A DNA stretch of 64,000 bases from Zoogloea oryzae (GTDB taxonomy: Bacteria > Pseudomonadota > Gammaproteobacteria > Burkholderiales > Rhodocyclaceae). Positions 52,838 to 62,356 of the stretch are shown piece by piece. The notes beneath the pieces were generated by a model, which saw only the letters and a list, made by a program, of their open reading frames with translations, ran no database searches and was not told where the DNA came from. The stretch is taken from positions 20,586-84,585 of the forward strand of contig NZ_BSPX01000008.1 in NCBI RefSeq assembly GCF_030161255.1, read 5' to 3'. The stretch's first letter is position 1, and each line of letters opens with the position of its first letter. A program made the translations under genes and the position numbers.

Positions 52838-53788
52838 TCAATGGCTGCCCGCCGCGTTGCCGAACCCGGCCTCGCCCGGCCCGGGAGGCGGACGGCGGCG
52901 GCCGAGGAGGAGCAACTGCGGGGTCTCGTCGATCTCGTCGAGCAGATCGGAGAGCTGCCGCGAGGTGGTGGTGAGTTCCTGCAGCAGCACGTTCAGGCGC
53001 GGCAGCGTGCTGGTGGCGAGGCCTTCGCCGGTGGTGCCGACCAGGCCGTCGATACGGTCGCTCACGGTCTGCAGTCGAGCCACCAGATTACGGCCATCGC
53101 GGGCCAGGGGCACGGCGTCGGCGCTGAGGCGTTCGAGGTTGTCCAGCGACCGCCCGATGCGACCGAGGTTTTCCTTGCTGACCACCTGGCGCACGGCGGC
53201 GAGGGTCTGCGGGACTTCCTTCAGGGTGCGGTCGAGCCCCTGACTGGAGGATTCCAGGTGGGCCAGGGTGCGCTCGATGCGGGCAAGGTTCTCGGGCGCG
53301 GCCAGGGCCGACAGGCGCTGGGTGAGCTCGCGCACCTGACGCAGAGTTTGAACCGACGCGTCGGCCACCTCATCCACCAGCCCGGGGGCAAGCTTGAGGC
53401 GCGGCGGCGCACCGCCCTCCCCCGCCAGCGGCGTGGTGTCGTCGCCGGCGTCATCCAACGCGATGAAGGCAAGCCCGGTGACGCCTTGCGTGGCGAGCCG
53501 CGCTCGGGTGCTGCGGGTGATCGGCAGATCGGTGCGGATGCGGGCGGTGACCAGCACGTTGCGTGGGTCGGCCGGATCGAGGTTGATGGCCGCCACCTTG
53601 CCGGCCACGATACCCCGGTAACGCACGGTGGCCTGAACGTTGAGCCCGTTAACGCTGCCGGAGCTCACCAGCAGCACGTCGCGGGTGGCGTCTCGGCGGT
53701 CCGAGAACCACCACAGGGCGCCCACCAGCGCACAGCTCAGGATGATCGCGAACAGCCCGGCCGCGATGGCGTGGGAACGACTTTCCAT
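52838..53788 (-). CDS. MCE/MlaD domain protein
   Basis: Periplasmic lipid-carrier ring protein of 316 residues: single N-terminal transmembrane helix (~8-28), one MCE domain (~38-115, with GSVNGLNVQATVRYRGIVAGKV), then a long coiled-coil tail (~135-290) and a Pro-rich end. It probably hexamerises and passes lipid between the ABC permease and the outer membrane. It overlaps the ATPase stop by ATGA. Confidence 0.93.
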   Translation of the reverse strand: MESRSHAIAAGLFAIILSCALVGALWWFSDRRDATRDVLLVSSGSVNGLNVQATVRYRGIVAGKVAAINLDPADPRNVLVTARIRTDLPITRSTRARLATQGVTGLAFIALDDAGDDTTPLAGEGGAPPRLKLAPGLVDEVADASVQTLRQVRELTQRLSALAAPENLARIERTLAHLESSSQGLDRTLKEVPQTLAAVRQVVSKENLGRIGRSLDNLERLSADAVPLARDGRNLVARLQTVSDRIDGLVGTTGEGLATSTLPRLNVLLQELTTTSRQLSDLLDEIDETPQLLLLGRRRPPPGPGEAGFGNAAGSH

Positions 53789-54573
53789 CAGGCTTCGGCC
53801 CGTCCGCGGGCGAGCGCGGCCTGGCTGCGCTCACTGTGGAAAAAGCGTTCGATGAATGGATCCTGCACCGTCATGATCTCGTCGAGGGGGCCGTTGGCGA
53901 GTATACGCCCTTCGGAAAGCACGGCCACGCGGGTGGCCAGCGCGGCCAGGGTGTCAAGATCGTGGGTCACGAGCACCACGGTGAGGCCCAGCGCCCGGTG
54001 CAGCGCGCGGATCAGACGCACAAAACCGGCGCTGCGGTCCGGATCGAGGCCGGCGGTCGGCTCGTCGAGAAGCAGCAGCTCGGGCTCCAGCGCCAGCGCC
54101 CGGGCCAGGGCGACCCGCTTGACCATCCCGCCGGAGAGCTCGGCCGGCATGCGCAGCGCCACCTCGGGGCCGAGCTCGACCATCGCCAGTTTCAATAGGA
54201 CAAGATGGTTGACCAATTCTTCGTCGTCAATGCCCGCCTCGCGCAGCGGGAAGGCCACGTTGGCAAACACGTTGAGCGCCGAGAACAGCGCCCCTTGCTG
54301 GAACAGCATCCCGAAACGGCGCCGGCGGGCGAGCTGGGCGTCGCGGCTGCCGGCGGACAGCGGCTCACCGAACAGCCGCACCTCGCCTTCGGCCGGCTGC
54401 AACAGCCCGACCATCTGGCGCAGCAGGGTCGTCTTGCCGCTGCCCGAGCCACCAACCAGGGCCACCACCTCGCCCGCCGGCACGGCCAGGTCGATGTGCC
54501 GATGGACCCAGGTGTTGCCGAAGCGGGTGGATAGCCCCTTCAGCTCGACGGGAAAGGTGCCGGCGCCGCTCAT
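53788..54573 (-). CDS. MlaF-like ABC transporter ATP-binding protein
   Basis: ATPase of 261 residues: Walker A GGSGSGKTT, Q-loop FQQGALFSALNVFANVAFPLRE (typical for MlaF), signature LSGGMVKRVALARA, Walker B LLLLDEPTAGLDP, and the H-loop VTHD. It drives lipid transport with the adjacent permease. It overlaps the permease upstream and the MCE gene downstream by a few bases each. Confidence 0.94.
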   Translation of the reverse strand: MSGAGTFPVELKGLSTRFGNTWVHRHIDLAVPAGEVVALVGGSGSGKTTLLRQMVGLLQPAEGEVRLFGEPLSAGSRDAQLARRRRFGMLFQQGALFSALNVFANVAFPLREAGIDDEELVNHLVLLKLAMVELGPEVALRMPAELSGGMVKRVALARALALEPELLLLDEPTAGLDPDRSAGFVRLIRALHRALGLTVVLVTHDLDTLAALATRVAVLSEGRILANGPLDEIMTVQDPFIERFFHSERSQAALARGRAEA

Positions 54574-55691
54574 CGGAAAGGCAGCCCGATGTTGCGGGTG
54601 GCGACGGCGAAGATCGCATCCACCAAAATCACCACGGTGATCGATGTGACCACCGAGGCCGTCGTGTTGGCCGACAGGCTCTCGGTGTTGGGCTTGACCC
54701 GCAGCCCGAAATGGCAGGCCACCAGCGCGATCAGCAAGCCAAAGACCATGCCCTTGCCCAGCCCGATCACCAGATTGGCCATCGGCACGGCCCGGGGCAG
54801 TGTGTTGAGAAAGAATTCGTAGCTCATGTCCAGCTGCAGGTTGGCCGACACCATGCCGCCAAAGACCGCCACCGCCGAGCCCCACAGGGTGAGCAGCGGC
54901 ATCGCCAGCGCCAGCGCCACCACCTTGGGCAGCACCAGCCGGATGTAACGGGAGATGCCCATCGTGGTGAGGGCGTCCACTTCCTCGGTGACCCGCATCA
55001 CGCCCAGCTGGGCAGTCATCGCCGAGCCCGAACGCCCCGCCACCAGCACCGACACCAGCACCGGCCCGAGCTCGCGGATGATGCCAAGGCCCAGGATGTT
55101 GACGATGAACACGTCCGCGCCAAAGGCCCGCAGCTGCAGCGCCGAGAGGTAGGACATCACCACACCGATGAGAAAGCCCACCAGCGCCGTCACCGGCATC
55201 GCCTTGACACCGACCTTGTAGAAGTTGGCCGACATCTCCCTGAGCGGCCACTGCCCGCCGCGGCGCAGCAGGTAGAACAGATCAAGGCACAGCTGGCCGA
55301 CCAGCGCGACGAAATTGAGCAGATGATGGCCAAAGCCGATGAGCATCCGGCCCAGGTGGGCGGTGGCATCCAGAAAACGGTAAGGCGGCTCGACCGGAAC
55401 GCTGACCTCGCCCAGCGCGTCGATGCGCCCGAAGATGCCTTCGAGCTCGGCCGGCAGCACCAGCTGCGCTGGGCGCCGACGCCCCCAGCGACGCCACAGG
55501 AGCAGTGCGCCAAAGCTGTCGAGGCGGGTCACGCCGGTGAGATCCCAGCCGGCGGAATCGGGGGTTTCCTCAAGCCGCTTGCGAAAATCCGCCAGCTGCG
55601 GCGAGAGCAGGCGCAAGGTCCAGTCGCCCGACAGCGCGACCGCCGCGCCATCGCTGCGGATCGCCGGTTGCGGTCGGGCGTCGGGGGCCAT
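54570..55691 (-). CDS. MlaE-like permease with N-terminal STAS domain
   Basis: Inner-membrane permease of 373 residues. The N-terminal ~100 residues form a STAS-like domain (VALSGDWTLRL, GWDLTGVTRLDSFGALLLW), a role usually given to the separate MlaB. The rest is MlaE: five to six hydrophobic segments with GVVMSYLSALQLRAFGAD, RELGPVLVSVLVAGRSGSAM and EEVDALTTMGI. First gene of the MCE operon proper, 11 bp after ppx. Confidence 0.93.
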   Translation of the reverse strand: MAPDARPQPAIRSDGAAVALSGDWTLRLLSPQLADFRKRLEETPDSAGWDLTGVTRLDSFGALLLWRRWGRRRPAQLVLPAELEGIFGRIDALGEVSVPVEPPYRFLDATAHLGRMLIGFGHHLLNFVALVGQLCLDLFYLLRRGGQWPLREMSANFYKVGVKAMPVTALVGFLIGVVMSYLSALQLRAFGADVFIVNILGLGIIRELGPVLVSVLVAGRSGSAMTAQLGVMRVTEEVDALTTMGISRYIRLVLPKVVALALAMPLLTLWGSAVAVFGGMVSANLQLDMSYEFFLNTLPRAVPMANLVIGLGKGMVFGLLIALVACHFGLRVKPNTESLSANTTASVVTSITVVILVDAIFAVATRNIGLPFR

Positions 55692-55702
55692 CGGCCGGGC
55701 GG

Positions 55703-57214
55703 TCAGGCGCCCGCCAGGTTGCGGGCCGGGGCACGCTCCACGCGCACCTTGAGGGGCAGCCCGATGGCCTGCCACTGGCGTTCTTCCTCGTCGAGCACGG
55801 CGGCGGTGAGCGGCAGGTTGCGCAGCCATTCGCTATCGGCGATCAGCACGTAGCCACGGCCGTCGCGCTTCAGCCGCAGCGGCGGCACGCCACGCCCGTC
55901 GCGGGCGCGATGCACCACCGCCGACAGGCGCAGGCACAGGATCAGCCGCCATTCCGGGCTTTCGGGGCCAAGCGAACTCACCCGAGACAGCTTGCCCCGA
56001 TGGGCCAGCACCATCCGCGCCAGGCGCCCCTGATCCATCCGAGAGAAGCCCGGCATGTCGGCGTTGCCGAGGATGTAGGCGCTGTGCTTGTGGTAGCTGG
56101 AGTGCGCGACCGACACGCCCACCTCGTGGAGCATCGCGGCCCATTCGAGGAAGCGCCGATCCACGTTTTCTTCATCCGCCGCGCCGGGTTCGAGCTGCAG
56201 CAAAAAGGCCCGGGCGGTTTCGGTGACTTGCCGCGCATGGGGCAGATCAACGCCGTAACGCTCGACGAAGGCCGACACGGTGGCGTCGCGCAGATCATGG
56301 TGGTGGTAGCGGCCGAGCAGATCGTAGAGCACGCCCAGGCGCAGCGCGCCTTCCGAGAAGGCCATGCGCTCGAGGCCGAACTCCTGGAACACCGCCCACA
56401 TGATCGCAAACCCGCCGGTGAGCACCGGCAGGCGATCGGGGCGGAGGCCCTCCAGTTGCAGGTTGTCGATGCTGCCGGCCTTCAGCATCGCCGTGCGCAG
56501 GCGTTCGAGCCCGGTGCGGGTGATGCCACCATCCGAGAAGCCGTTGAGTTCGAGGATATCCACCAGCGCCTTGGCCGAACCGCTGGAGCCGACGGCTTCT
56601 TCCCAACCCACCTCGCGGTAAGCGTGGGAGATGGTCTGGATTTCCTTTTGCGCGGTGAGTTCGGCCTCGCGCAGACCGCGCTTGTCGATGCGGCCATCCG
56701 GGAAGAAGCGCAGCGAGTAGCTCACGCAGCCCATGTAGAGGGACTCCAGCGCGATGGGCTCGAAGCTCTTGCCGATCACGAACTCCGTCGAGCCGCCGCC
56801 GATATCCACCACCAGCTGCTGCTTGTGGGGATTCGGCAGGGTGTGGGCGACGCCCACATAGATCAGCCGCGCTTCTTCGCGGCCGGCGATGACCTCGATG
56901 GGGAAACCCAGCGCGGCCTCGGCCTGGACGAGGAAGTGCGACGCGTTCTTGGCGACCCGCAGGGTGTTGGTGCCCACGGCGCGGACGGCCTCGGGCGGGT
57001 AATCACGGATGCGCTCGTTGAAGCAGCGCAGCGCGCTGATGCCACGGAACTGCGCGGCGGCGTCGAGCATGCGGTCGGACGACAGGCCGGCGGCGAGGCG
57101 CACCGACTCCTTGATGCCATCGAGGGGATAGATCTGGTCATTCACAATCCGCCCGATCTGCAGGCGGAAGCTGTTGGAACCCAGATCGATGGCGGCGATC
57201 AATTCACGATTCAT
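55703..57214 (-). CDS. ppx: Exopolyphosphatase (Ppx/GppA family)
   Basis: ASKHA-fold phosphatase of 503 residues that releases phosphate from polyphosphate chains. IAAIDLGSNSFRLQI, VIAGREEARLIYVGV, VVDIGGGSTEFVIG and the C-terminal HD-like part (LHEVGVSVAHSSYHKHSAYI) are present. Divergent from ppk1 across a 169-bp regulatory gap and directly upstream of the MCE operon. ATG at 57214 starts the conserved N-terminus. Confidence 0.96.
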   Translation of the reverse strand: MNRELIAAIDLGSNSFRLQIGRIVNDQIYPLDGIKESVRLAAGLSSDRMLDAAAQFRGISALRCFNERIRDYPPEAVRAVGTNTLRVAKNASHFLVQAEAALGFPIEVIAGREEARLIYVGVAHTLPNPHKQQLVVDIGGGSTEFVIGKSFEPIALESLYMGCVSYSLRFFPDGRIDKRGLREAELTAQKEIQTISHAYREVGWEEAVGSSGSAKALVDILELNGFSDGGITRTGLERLRTAMLKAGSIDNLQLEGLRPDRLPVLTGGFAIMWAVFQEFGLERMAFSEGALRLGVLYDLLGRYHHHDLRDATVSAFVERYGVDLPHARQVTETARAFLLQLEPGAADEENVDRRFLEWAAMLHEVGVSVAHSSYHKHSAYILGNADMPGFSRMDQGRLARMVLAHRGKLSRVSSLGPESPEWRLILCLRLSAVVHRARDGRGVPPLRLKRDGRGYVLIADSEWLRNLPLTAAVLDEEERQWQAIGLPLKVRVERAPARNLAGA

Positions 57215-57328
57215 GAAGCAGGCACGAGCTGCGCCCCGTGGCGCGGAAGCCGGGGATTCTAGCACCCGCGTGCGGCGCTTCTGCGCGCAGTCGACACAAT
57301 GTCGGGTATTGCGAAGCTTCATGATGCG

Positions 57329-57361
57329 GTAACAAAATCGTCACATACTTGGCATTCAATC
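57329..57361. promoter_or_regulatory. Pho-box-like direct repeats between ppx and ppk1
   Basis: Three 11-base units begin GTAAC (57329), GTCAC (57340) and GGCAT (57351), each continuing A/T-rich. Spacing of 11 bases and the GTCA-like core match the PhoB pattern loosely. It lies 23-55 bp before the ppk1 start. A functional Pho box would couple polyphosphate synthesis to phosphate status, but the match is partial. Confidence 0.35.
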
Positions 57362-57383
57362 GGACGATTCGACAGGAGAGCCC

Positions 57384-59471
57384 ATGCGTCTAAACGCCCC
57401 CGACCGCCATTTCCGCCACGACCACTTCACCAACCGCGAGTTGTCCCTGCTCCAGTTCCAGCGTCGCGTCCTCGCCCAGGCGGCCGATCCGTCGGTGCCG
57501 CTGCTGGAGCGGCTGCGCTTCCTGTGCATCGTGTCGAGCAACCTGGACGAATTCTTCGAGGTACGTGTCGCCGGCGTGAAGGAGCAAATGCGGCTCGGCA
57601 GCGTGGCACTCACCACCGACGGGCTCACCCCCGCCATCCTCCATGCCCGCATCAGCCGGGAAGTCCACGGCCTCATCAGCGAGCAATACACGCTGCTCAA
57701 CGACGTGATCCTGCCGGCGCTGGCCGCCGAGGGCATCGTCTTCCTGCGCCGCAGCGTGTGGACCGACGCCCAGCACCTGTGGGCCCGCGAATACTTCATG
57801 CGCGAGGTGATGCCCATCCTCACGCCCATCGGGCTCGACCCGGCGCACCCCTTCCCGCGGGTGCTCAACAAGAGCCTCAACTTCGCGGTCGAACTCGAAG
57901 GCCGCGACGCCTTCGGACGCAACTCCGGCGCCGCCATCGTCCAGGCACCCCGCGCCCTGCCGCGGGTCATCCACCTCCCGAAGGAGCTCACCGGCGTTGA
58001 TTATGGCTTCGTGTTCCTGTCGTCGCTGCTCCATGCCCACGTGGGCGAGCTCTTCGAGGGGATGAACGTCCTCGGCTGCTACCAGTTCCGGGTCACCCGC
58101 AACTCCGACATGTTCGTCGATGAAGAGGAAGTGAAGGATCTGCGCGCCACCCTCAAGGGCGAACTCCAGCAGCGCCACTTTGGCGACGCGGTGCGGCTCG
58201 AACTGGCCGACAACTGCTCCGAGGCCATGGCCACCTTCCTGATGAAGCAGTTCGGGCTCGACCCCGCCGACGTGTATCGGGTGCCCGGCATGGTCAATCC
58301 GGTGCGCCTCAACCAAGTGCCCGACTGGGTCGACCGGCCCGATCTCAAGTACCGCCCCTTCCTGCCGGCCCGGCCGCGGGGGCTGGACAAGCGCGAGAAC
58401 ATCTTCGCCGCCATCCGCCGCCACGACATCCTGCTGCACCACCCGTTCCAGAGCTTCGAACCGGTGATCGAGATGCTGAAAGCCGTCGCCGACGACCCGG
58501 CCGTGGTGTCGGTGAAGATGACCGTCTATCGCACCGGCACCGATTCGGTGCTGATGGAACACCTCATCCGCGCCGCCCAGAAGGGCAAGGAAGTCACCGT
58601 CGTGCTCGAGCTGATGGCACGCTTCGACGAGGAAGCCAACATCAGCTGGGCCGCCCGCCTGGAGGAAGTCGGCGCCCACGTGGTGTATGGCGTGTTCGGC
58701 TACAAGACCCACGCCAAGCTGCTGCTCGTGGTGCGCCGTGAGAACGGCAACCTGCGCCGCTACGCCCACCTGGGCACCGGCAACTACCACCCGCGCACCA
58801 CCCGCTTCTACACCGACTTTGGCCTCCTCACCGCCAACGACGAGATCGGCGCCGACGTGGCCGAAGTCTTCAAGCAGCTCACCGGGCTGGGCCAGGCCGG
58901 CAAGCTGCGCCACCTGTGGCAGGCACCCTTCACCCTGCAGCCCAATGTGGTCGCGGCGATCCGCGAGGAAGCCGAGATCGCCCGCGCCGGCCGCAAGGGG
59001 CGGATCATCGTCAAGGTCAACGCCCTGCTCGAACCCGAAACCATCGAAGCCCTTTACGAAGCCTCCCAGGCCGGCGTCGAGGTGAGCGTGATCGCCCGCA
59101 GCGTGTGCGCCCTCAAGCCCGGCGTGCCGGGGCTGTCCGAGAACATCAAGGTGCGCTCGGTGGTCGGCCGCTTCCTGGAGCACCACCGCATCTTCTATTT
59201 CCTCGCCGACGGCGCCGAGAAGCTCTATCTTTCCAGCGCCGACTGGATGGAGCGCAACTTCTTCAAGCGCATCGAGGTCGCCTTCCCGATCCTCGACCCG
59301 AAAGTGAAACGGCGTGTAATCAAGGAAGGCCTGCGCCCCTATCTGGGCGACAACTGCCAGGCGTGGGAACTCGATGCCGAAAACCACTACCGCCGCAAGA
59401 ATCCCCGCACCACGCGGCGAGCCGCGCAGGAAATCCTGCTCAAGGAACTCACCGGGGTGACGCCCGCCTGA
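57384..59471 (+). CDS. ppk1: Polyphosphate kinase 1
   Basis: ATP:polyphosphate phosphotransferase of 695 residues. N domain has FTNRELSLLQFQRRVLAQA and SSNLDEFFEVRVAG; the catalytic region has the phosphoacceptor His443 in YKTHAKLLLVVRRE, then GTGNYHPRTTRFYTDFG and a second HKD-like stretch (VVGRFLEHHRIFYF). AGGAGAG precedes the ATG. Divergent from ppx, so synthesis and breakdown of polyP are encoded back to back. Confidence 0.97.
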   Translation: MRLNAPDRHFRHDHFTNRELSLLQFQRRVLAQAADPSVPLLERLRFLCIVSSNLDEFFEVRVAGVKEQMRLGSVALTTDGLTPAILHARISREVHGLISEQYTLLNDVILPALAAEGIVFLRRSVWTDAQHLWAREYFMREVMPILTPIGLDPAHPFPRVLNKSLNFAVELEGRDAFGRNSGAAIVQAPRALPRVIHLPKELTGVDYGFVFLSSLLHAHVGELFEGMNVLGCYQFRVTRNSDMFVDEEEVKDLRATLKGELQQRHFGDAVRLELADNCSEAMATFLMKQFGLDPADVYRVPGMVNPVRLNQVPDWVDRPDLKYRPFLPARPRGLDKRENIFAAIRRHDILLHHPFQSFEPVIEMLKAVADDPAVVSVKMTVYRTGTDSVLMEHLIRAAQKGKEVTVVLELMARFDEEANISWAARLEEVGAHVVYGVFGYKTHAKLLLVVRRENGNLRRYAHLGTGNYHPRTTRFYTDFGLLTANDEIGADVAEVFKQLTGLGQAGKLRHLWQAPFTLQPNVVAAIREEAEIARAGRKGRIIVKVNALLEPETIEALYEASQAGVEVSVIARSVCALKPGVPGLSENIKVRSVVGRFLEHHRIFYFLADGAEKLYLSSADWMERNFFKRIEVAFPILDPKVKRRVIKEGLRPYLGDNCQAWELDAENHYRRKNPRTTRRAAQEILLKELTGVTPA

Positions 59472-59575
59472 ACATCGACCATCGCCCGGCTGCCCCCCGT
59501 TTCGCCCCGCCCGGCGCACGGGAGGAAAGCCGGAAGGCGATGGTGATGTAGAATTCCGGCTCGATTCGTTCATCG

Positions 59576-60928
59576 ATGGCCAAACCCATGTCTGTGTCCC
59601 GCCTCCGCATCGCCCCTGCCACCCTGATCGCCGGCTCCCTCGCCGCCCTCATGCTGTCCGCCTGCGGTGGCGGTGGTGGCGACAGCAGCAGCTCCACCCA
59701 GGCACCATCCAATTTCGCCGTCGTGGCTGGCGATGGTCAGGCGACCGTCACCTGGGACGACAACACGGCCTACCAATACTGGCTCTACTACGCCCCGAGC
59801 GTCAGCTTCTCGACCGTCGAGCAGTGGAGCAAGCTCACCGGCGCACAGTCCAAGGTCGGCTACAACAACGACAAGGGCATCCGCCCGCCCATGGTCGTCA
59901 CCAGCCTGACCAACGGCACCACCTATTACTTCGCGATGAACGGACGCGACAACGGCGGCAAGGGCGGCCCGCTCTCCGCCACGCTGTCGGCCACCCCGCG
60001 CGCGTCCGGCGACAGCTGGCTGACCGGCGGCGTTTTCAGCGGCAGCCCGACCATGCGCAGCACGGCGCTGGGCACCGACAGCAACGACTCCACCTCCAAC
60101 TACGTCGCCGTCGGCGACGGCGGCGTGGTGTACTCTGCCCCGGCCTACACCAGCAGCGCGCCGCTCGCCTGGACGTCCAAGGCCACCCTCGGCGGCCAGC
60201 TCAACGGCGTGGTCTACACCCTGAGCAAGTTCGTCTCCGTCGGCACCGGCGGCAAGACCTGGTACGCCACCACCCCGGGCACCTGGACCGCCGGCACCAT
60301 CAGCGACGCGGGCACCGCCAACCTCAACGCACTCGCCAGCAACGGCGCCACCGTGGTGGCCGTGGGCGACAACGGCCGCATCGTGTACTCCACCGATGGC
60401 CAGAGCTGGACCCCCGCCGCCTCGGTGCCCGGTGGCACCCCCAACCTCTACGGCGTGACCTACTCCGTCAAGGGCCAGTGGATCGCCGTGGGCGCCAACT
60501 GCACGATGCTCACCAGCACCGACGGCAGCACCTGGACCACCCAGGCGGTCACCCTCAGCGGCGCCGGTTGCACCGATCTGCGCAGCGTCGATACCGTCGC
60601 CGTCACCACCAACAGCGTCACCACCTACTACTTCGCCGCGGTAGGCACCGGCGCTACTGGTGGCGCCATCATCACCAGCAGCGACGGCAGCACCTTCACC
60701 CAGCTGGCCGACGTAGGCAGCGCACCCCTCTACGCCGTTGCCGCCTCGTCCGACGGCCGCTTCGCCGCCGTGGGCGCCAGCAACGCGATCTACATCGCCA
60801 CTGCCATCAACACCTGGGTGGCCCCCACCACCAAGCCGACGCCGGGCGCCACCATGTACGGCATCACCCGCGCCAACGCCACTTACACGGCCGTCGGCGC
60901 GGGCGGCGCCAGCATCTACTCGTACTGA
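59576..60928 (+). CDS. Lipoprotein with FN3-like domain and propeller-like repeats
   Basis: Lipoprotein of 450 residues with lipobox LSAC (Cys30) followed by GGGGGD. Residues ~43-140 look like a fibronectin type III domain (NFAVVAGDGQATVTWDDN, GTTYYFAMNGRDN). From ~150 to the end repeats of the form VAVGDxGxIVYSTDGxSW recur about six times, as in WD40/BNR-type beta propellers. Surface or periplasmic; function unknown. An ATG at 59588 is an alternative start. A hairpin follows the gene. Confidence 0.75.
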   Translation: MAKPMSVSRLRIAPATLIAGSLAALMLSACGGGGGDSSSSTQAPSNFAVVAGDGQATVTWDDNTAYQYWLYYAPSVSFSTVEQWSKLTGAQSKVGYNNDKGIRPPMVVTSLTNGTTYYFAMNGRDNGGKGGPLSATLSATPRASGDSWLTGGVFSGSPTMRSTALGTDSNDSTSNYVAVGDGGVVYSAPAYTSSAPLAWTSKATLGGQLNGVVYTLSKFVSVGTGGKTWYATTPGTWTAGTISDAGTANLNALASNGATVVAVGDNGRIVYSTDGQSWTPAASVPGGTPNLYGVTYSVKGQWIAVGANCTMLTSTDGSTWTTQAVTLSGAGCTDLRSVDTVAVTTNSVTTYYFAAVGTGATGGAIITSSDGSTFTQLADVGSAPLYAVAASSDGRFAAVGASNAIYIATAINTWVAPTTKPTPGATMYGITRANATYTAVGAGGASIYSY

Positions 60929-60963
60929 GCACTACCGACGCAACACCGATTCATCACCGGTAA

Positions 60964-60997
60964 AAAGTGGAGCGGCTCCCCGGAGCCGGCTCCACTT
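60964..60997 (+). terminator. Terminator-like hairpin
   Basis: AAAGTGGAGC-GGCTCC pairs with GGAGCCGGCTCCACTTT with one bulged base (16 pairs). The plus-strand T run is short (TTTGTCC), so strength is uncertain. It lies between the lipoprotein gene and bioA. Confidence 0.55.
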
Positions 60998-61018
60998 TGT
61001 CCTTCTGAAGCCAGCCTC

Positions 61019-62356
61019 ATGTCCGTCGACCATAACTCCGCCAACGCCAGCCTCCTCGGCCGCTCTCTCGCCGCCGTGTGGCACCCGTGCACCCAGATGA
61101 AGCACCACGAGCAGCTACCGCTGGTGCCCATCAAACGGGGCGAAGGCGCCTGGCTCTACGACATGGACGGCCGCCGCTACCTGGACGGCATCAGCTCCTG
61201 GTGGGTCAATCTCTTTGGTCACGCCAACCCGCGCATCGGCGCAGCCCTCAAGCAGCAGCTCGACCAGCTCGAACACGTGATGCTCGCCGGCTTCACCCAC
61301 GAGCCGGTGGTCGAGCTCTCCGAGCGCCTCGCCGCCCTCACGCAGCACCAGCTGGGCCACGCCTTCTACGCCTCCGACGGCGCCTCGGCCACCGAGATCG
61401 CCCTCAAGATGAGCGCCCACTACTGGCGCAACCACGGCGAGCCCGGCAAGAACCGCTTCGTCAGCCTGGCCGGCAGCTACCACGGCGAGACCGTCGGCGC
61501 CCTGGCCGTCACCGACGTCGCCATCTTCCGCGACGCCTACGCCCCGCTGGTACGCCCCGGCACCTGCGTGCCCAGCCCCGACGCCCGCAATGCCGCACCC
61601 GGCGAGACCGCTGCCGACGTGGCCCGCCGCGCCGCCGCCGCCCTCGACGCCCACCTGACCGAACACGGGCACGAGACCGCCGCGCTGATCGTCGAGCCAC
61701 TCATCCAGTGCGCCTCCGGCATGGTGATGTACGACCCGGAATACCTGCGTCTCGCCCGCGAGATCTGCACCCGCCACCGGGTGCATCTCGTGGCCGACGA
61801 GATCGCCGTGGGCTGCGGCCGTACCGGCACCTTCTTCGCCTGCGAGCAGGCCGGCATCTGGCCGGATTTCATCTGTCTCTCGAAGGGCATCTCCGGCGGC
61901 TACCTGCCGCTCTCCATCGTGCTCGCCACCGACGACGTCTTCGCCGCCTTCTACGACGACGACACCGCCCGCGGCTTCCTGCATTCCCACAGCTACACCG
62001 GCAATCCGCTGGCCTGCCGGGCTGCGCTCGCCACCCTCGACATCTTCGCCCAGGACGACGTGCTCGCCGCCAACAGGATCAAGGCCGAACGCCTGGGTGC
62101 CGCCTTCCGCGCCGCCATCGGCAGCCACCCGGCGGTGCGCAACCTCCGCCAGCGGGGCATGATCCTGGCCTTCGACGTGGAAGGCGCCTCGTCCGGCTTC
62201 TCGCGCCGCTTCTTCACGGAGGCCCTCGCCCGCGAGCTGCTGCTGCGCCCCATCGGCAACACGGTCTACACCATGCCGCCCTACATCCTCAGCGACGCCG
62301 AGATCGACCACCTCGCCCGCCAGACCGCCGCCGCGCTGGAGGCCAGCCTTGGCTGA
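61019..62356 (+). CDS. bioA: Adenosylmethionine-8-amino-7-oxononanoate aminotransferase
   Basis: PLP aminotransferase of 445 residues for the DAPA step of biotin synthesis. WHPCTQMKHHEQLPLVPI and GISSWWVNLFGHANPRI are BioA-specific; DEIAVGCGRTGTFFACE and the PLP lysine in LSKGISGGYLPLS (Lys289) are intact. It overlaps bioF by 8 bp. Confidence 0.97.
   Translation: MSVDHNSANASLLGRSLAAVWHPCTQMKHHEQLPLVPIKRGEGAWLYDMDGRRYLDGISSWWVNLFGHANPRIGAALKQQLDQLEHVMLAGFTHEPVVELSERLAALTQHQLGHAFYASDGASATEIALKMSAHYWRNHGEPGKNRFVSLAGSYHGETVGALAVTDVAIFRDAYAPLVRPGTCVPSPDARNAAPGETAADVARRAAAALDAHLTEHGHETAALIVEPLIQCASGMVMYDPEYLRLAREICTRHRVHLVADEIAVGCGRTGTFFACEQAGIWPDFICLSKGISGGYLPLSIVLATDDVFAAFYDDDTARGFLHSHSYTGNPLACRAALATLDIFAQDDVLAANRIKAERLGAAFRAAIGSHPAVRNLRQRGMILAFDVEGASSGFSRRFFTEALARELLLRPIGNTVYTMPPYILSDAEIDHLARQTAAALEASLG

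Noticed and set aside
57390..59573. Long minus-strand open frame opposite ppk1
   Set aside because: Shadow of the polyphosphate kinase gene caused by high GC; no domain.
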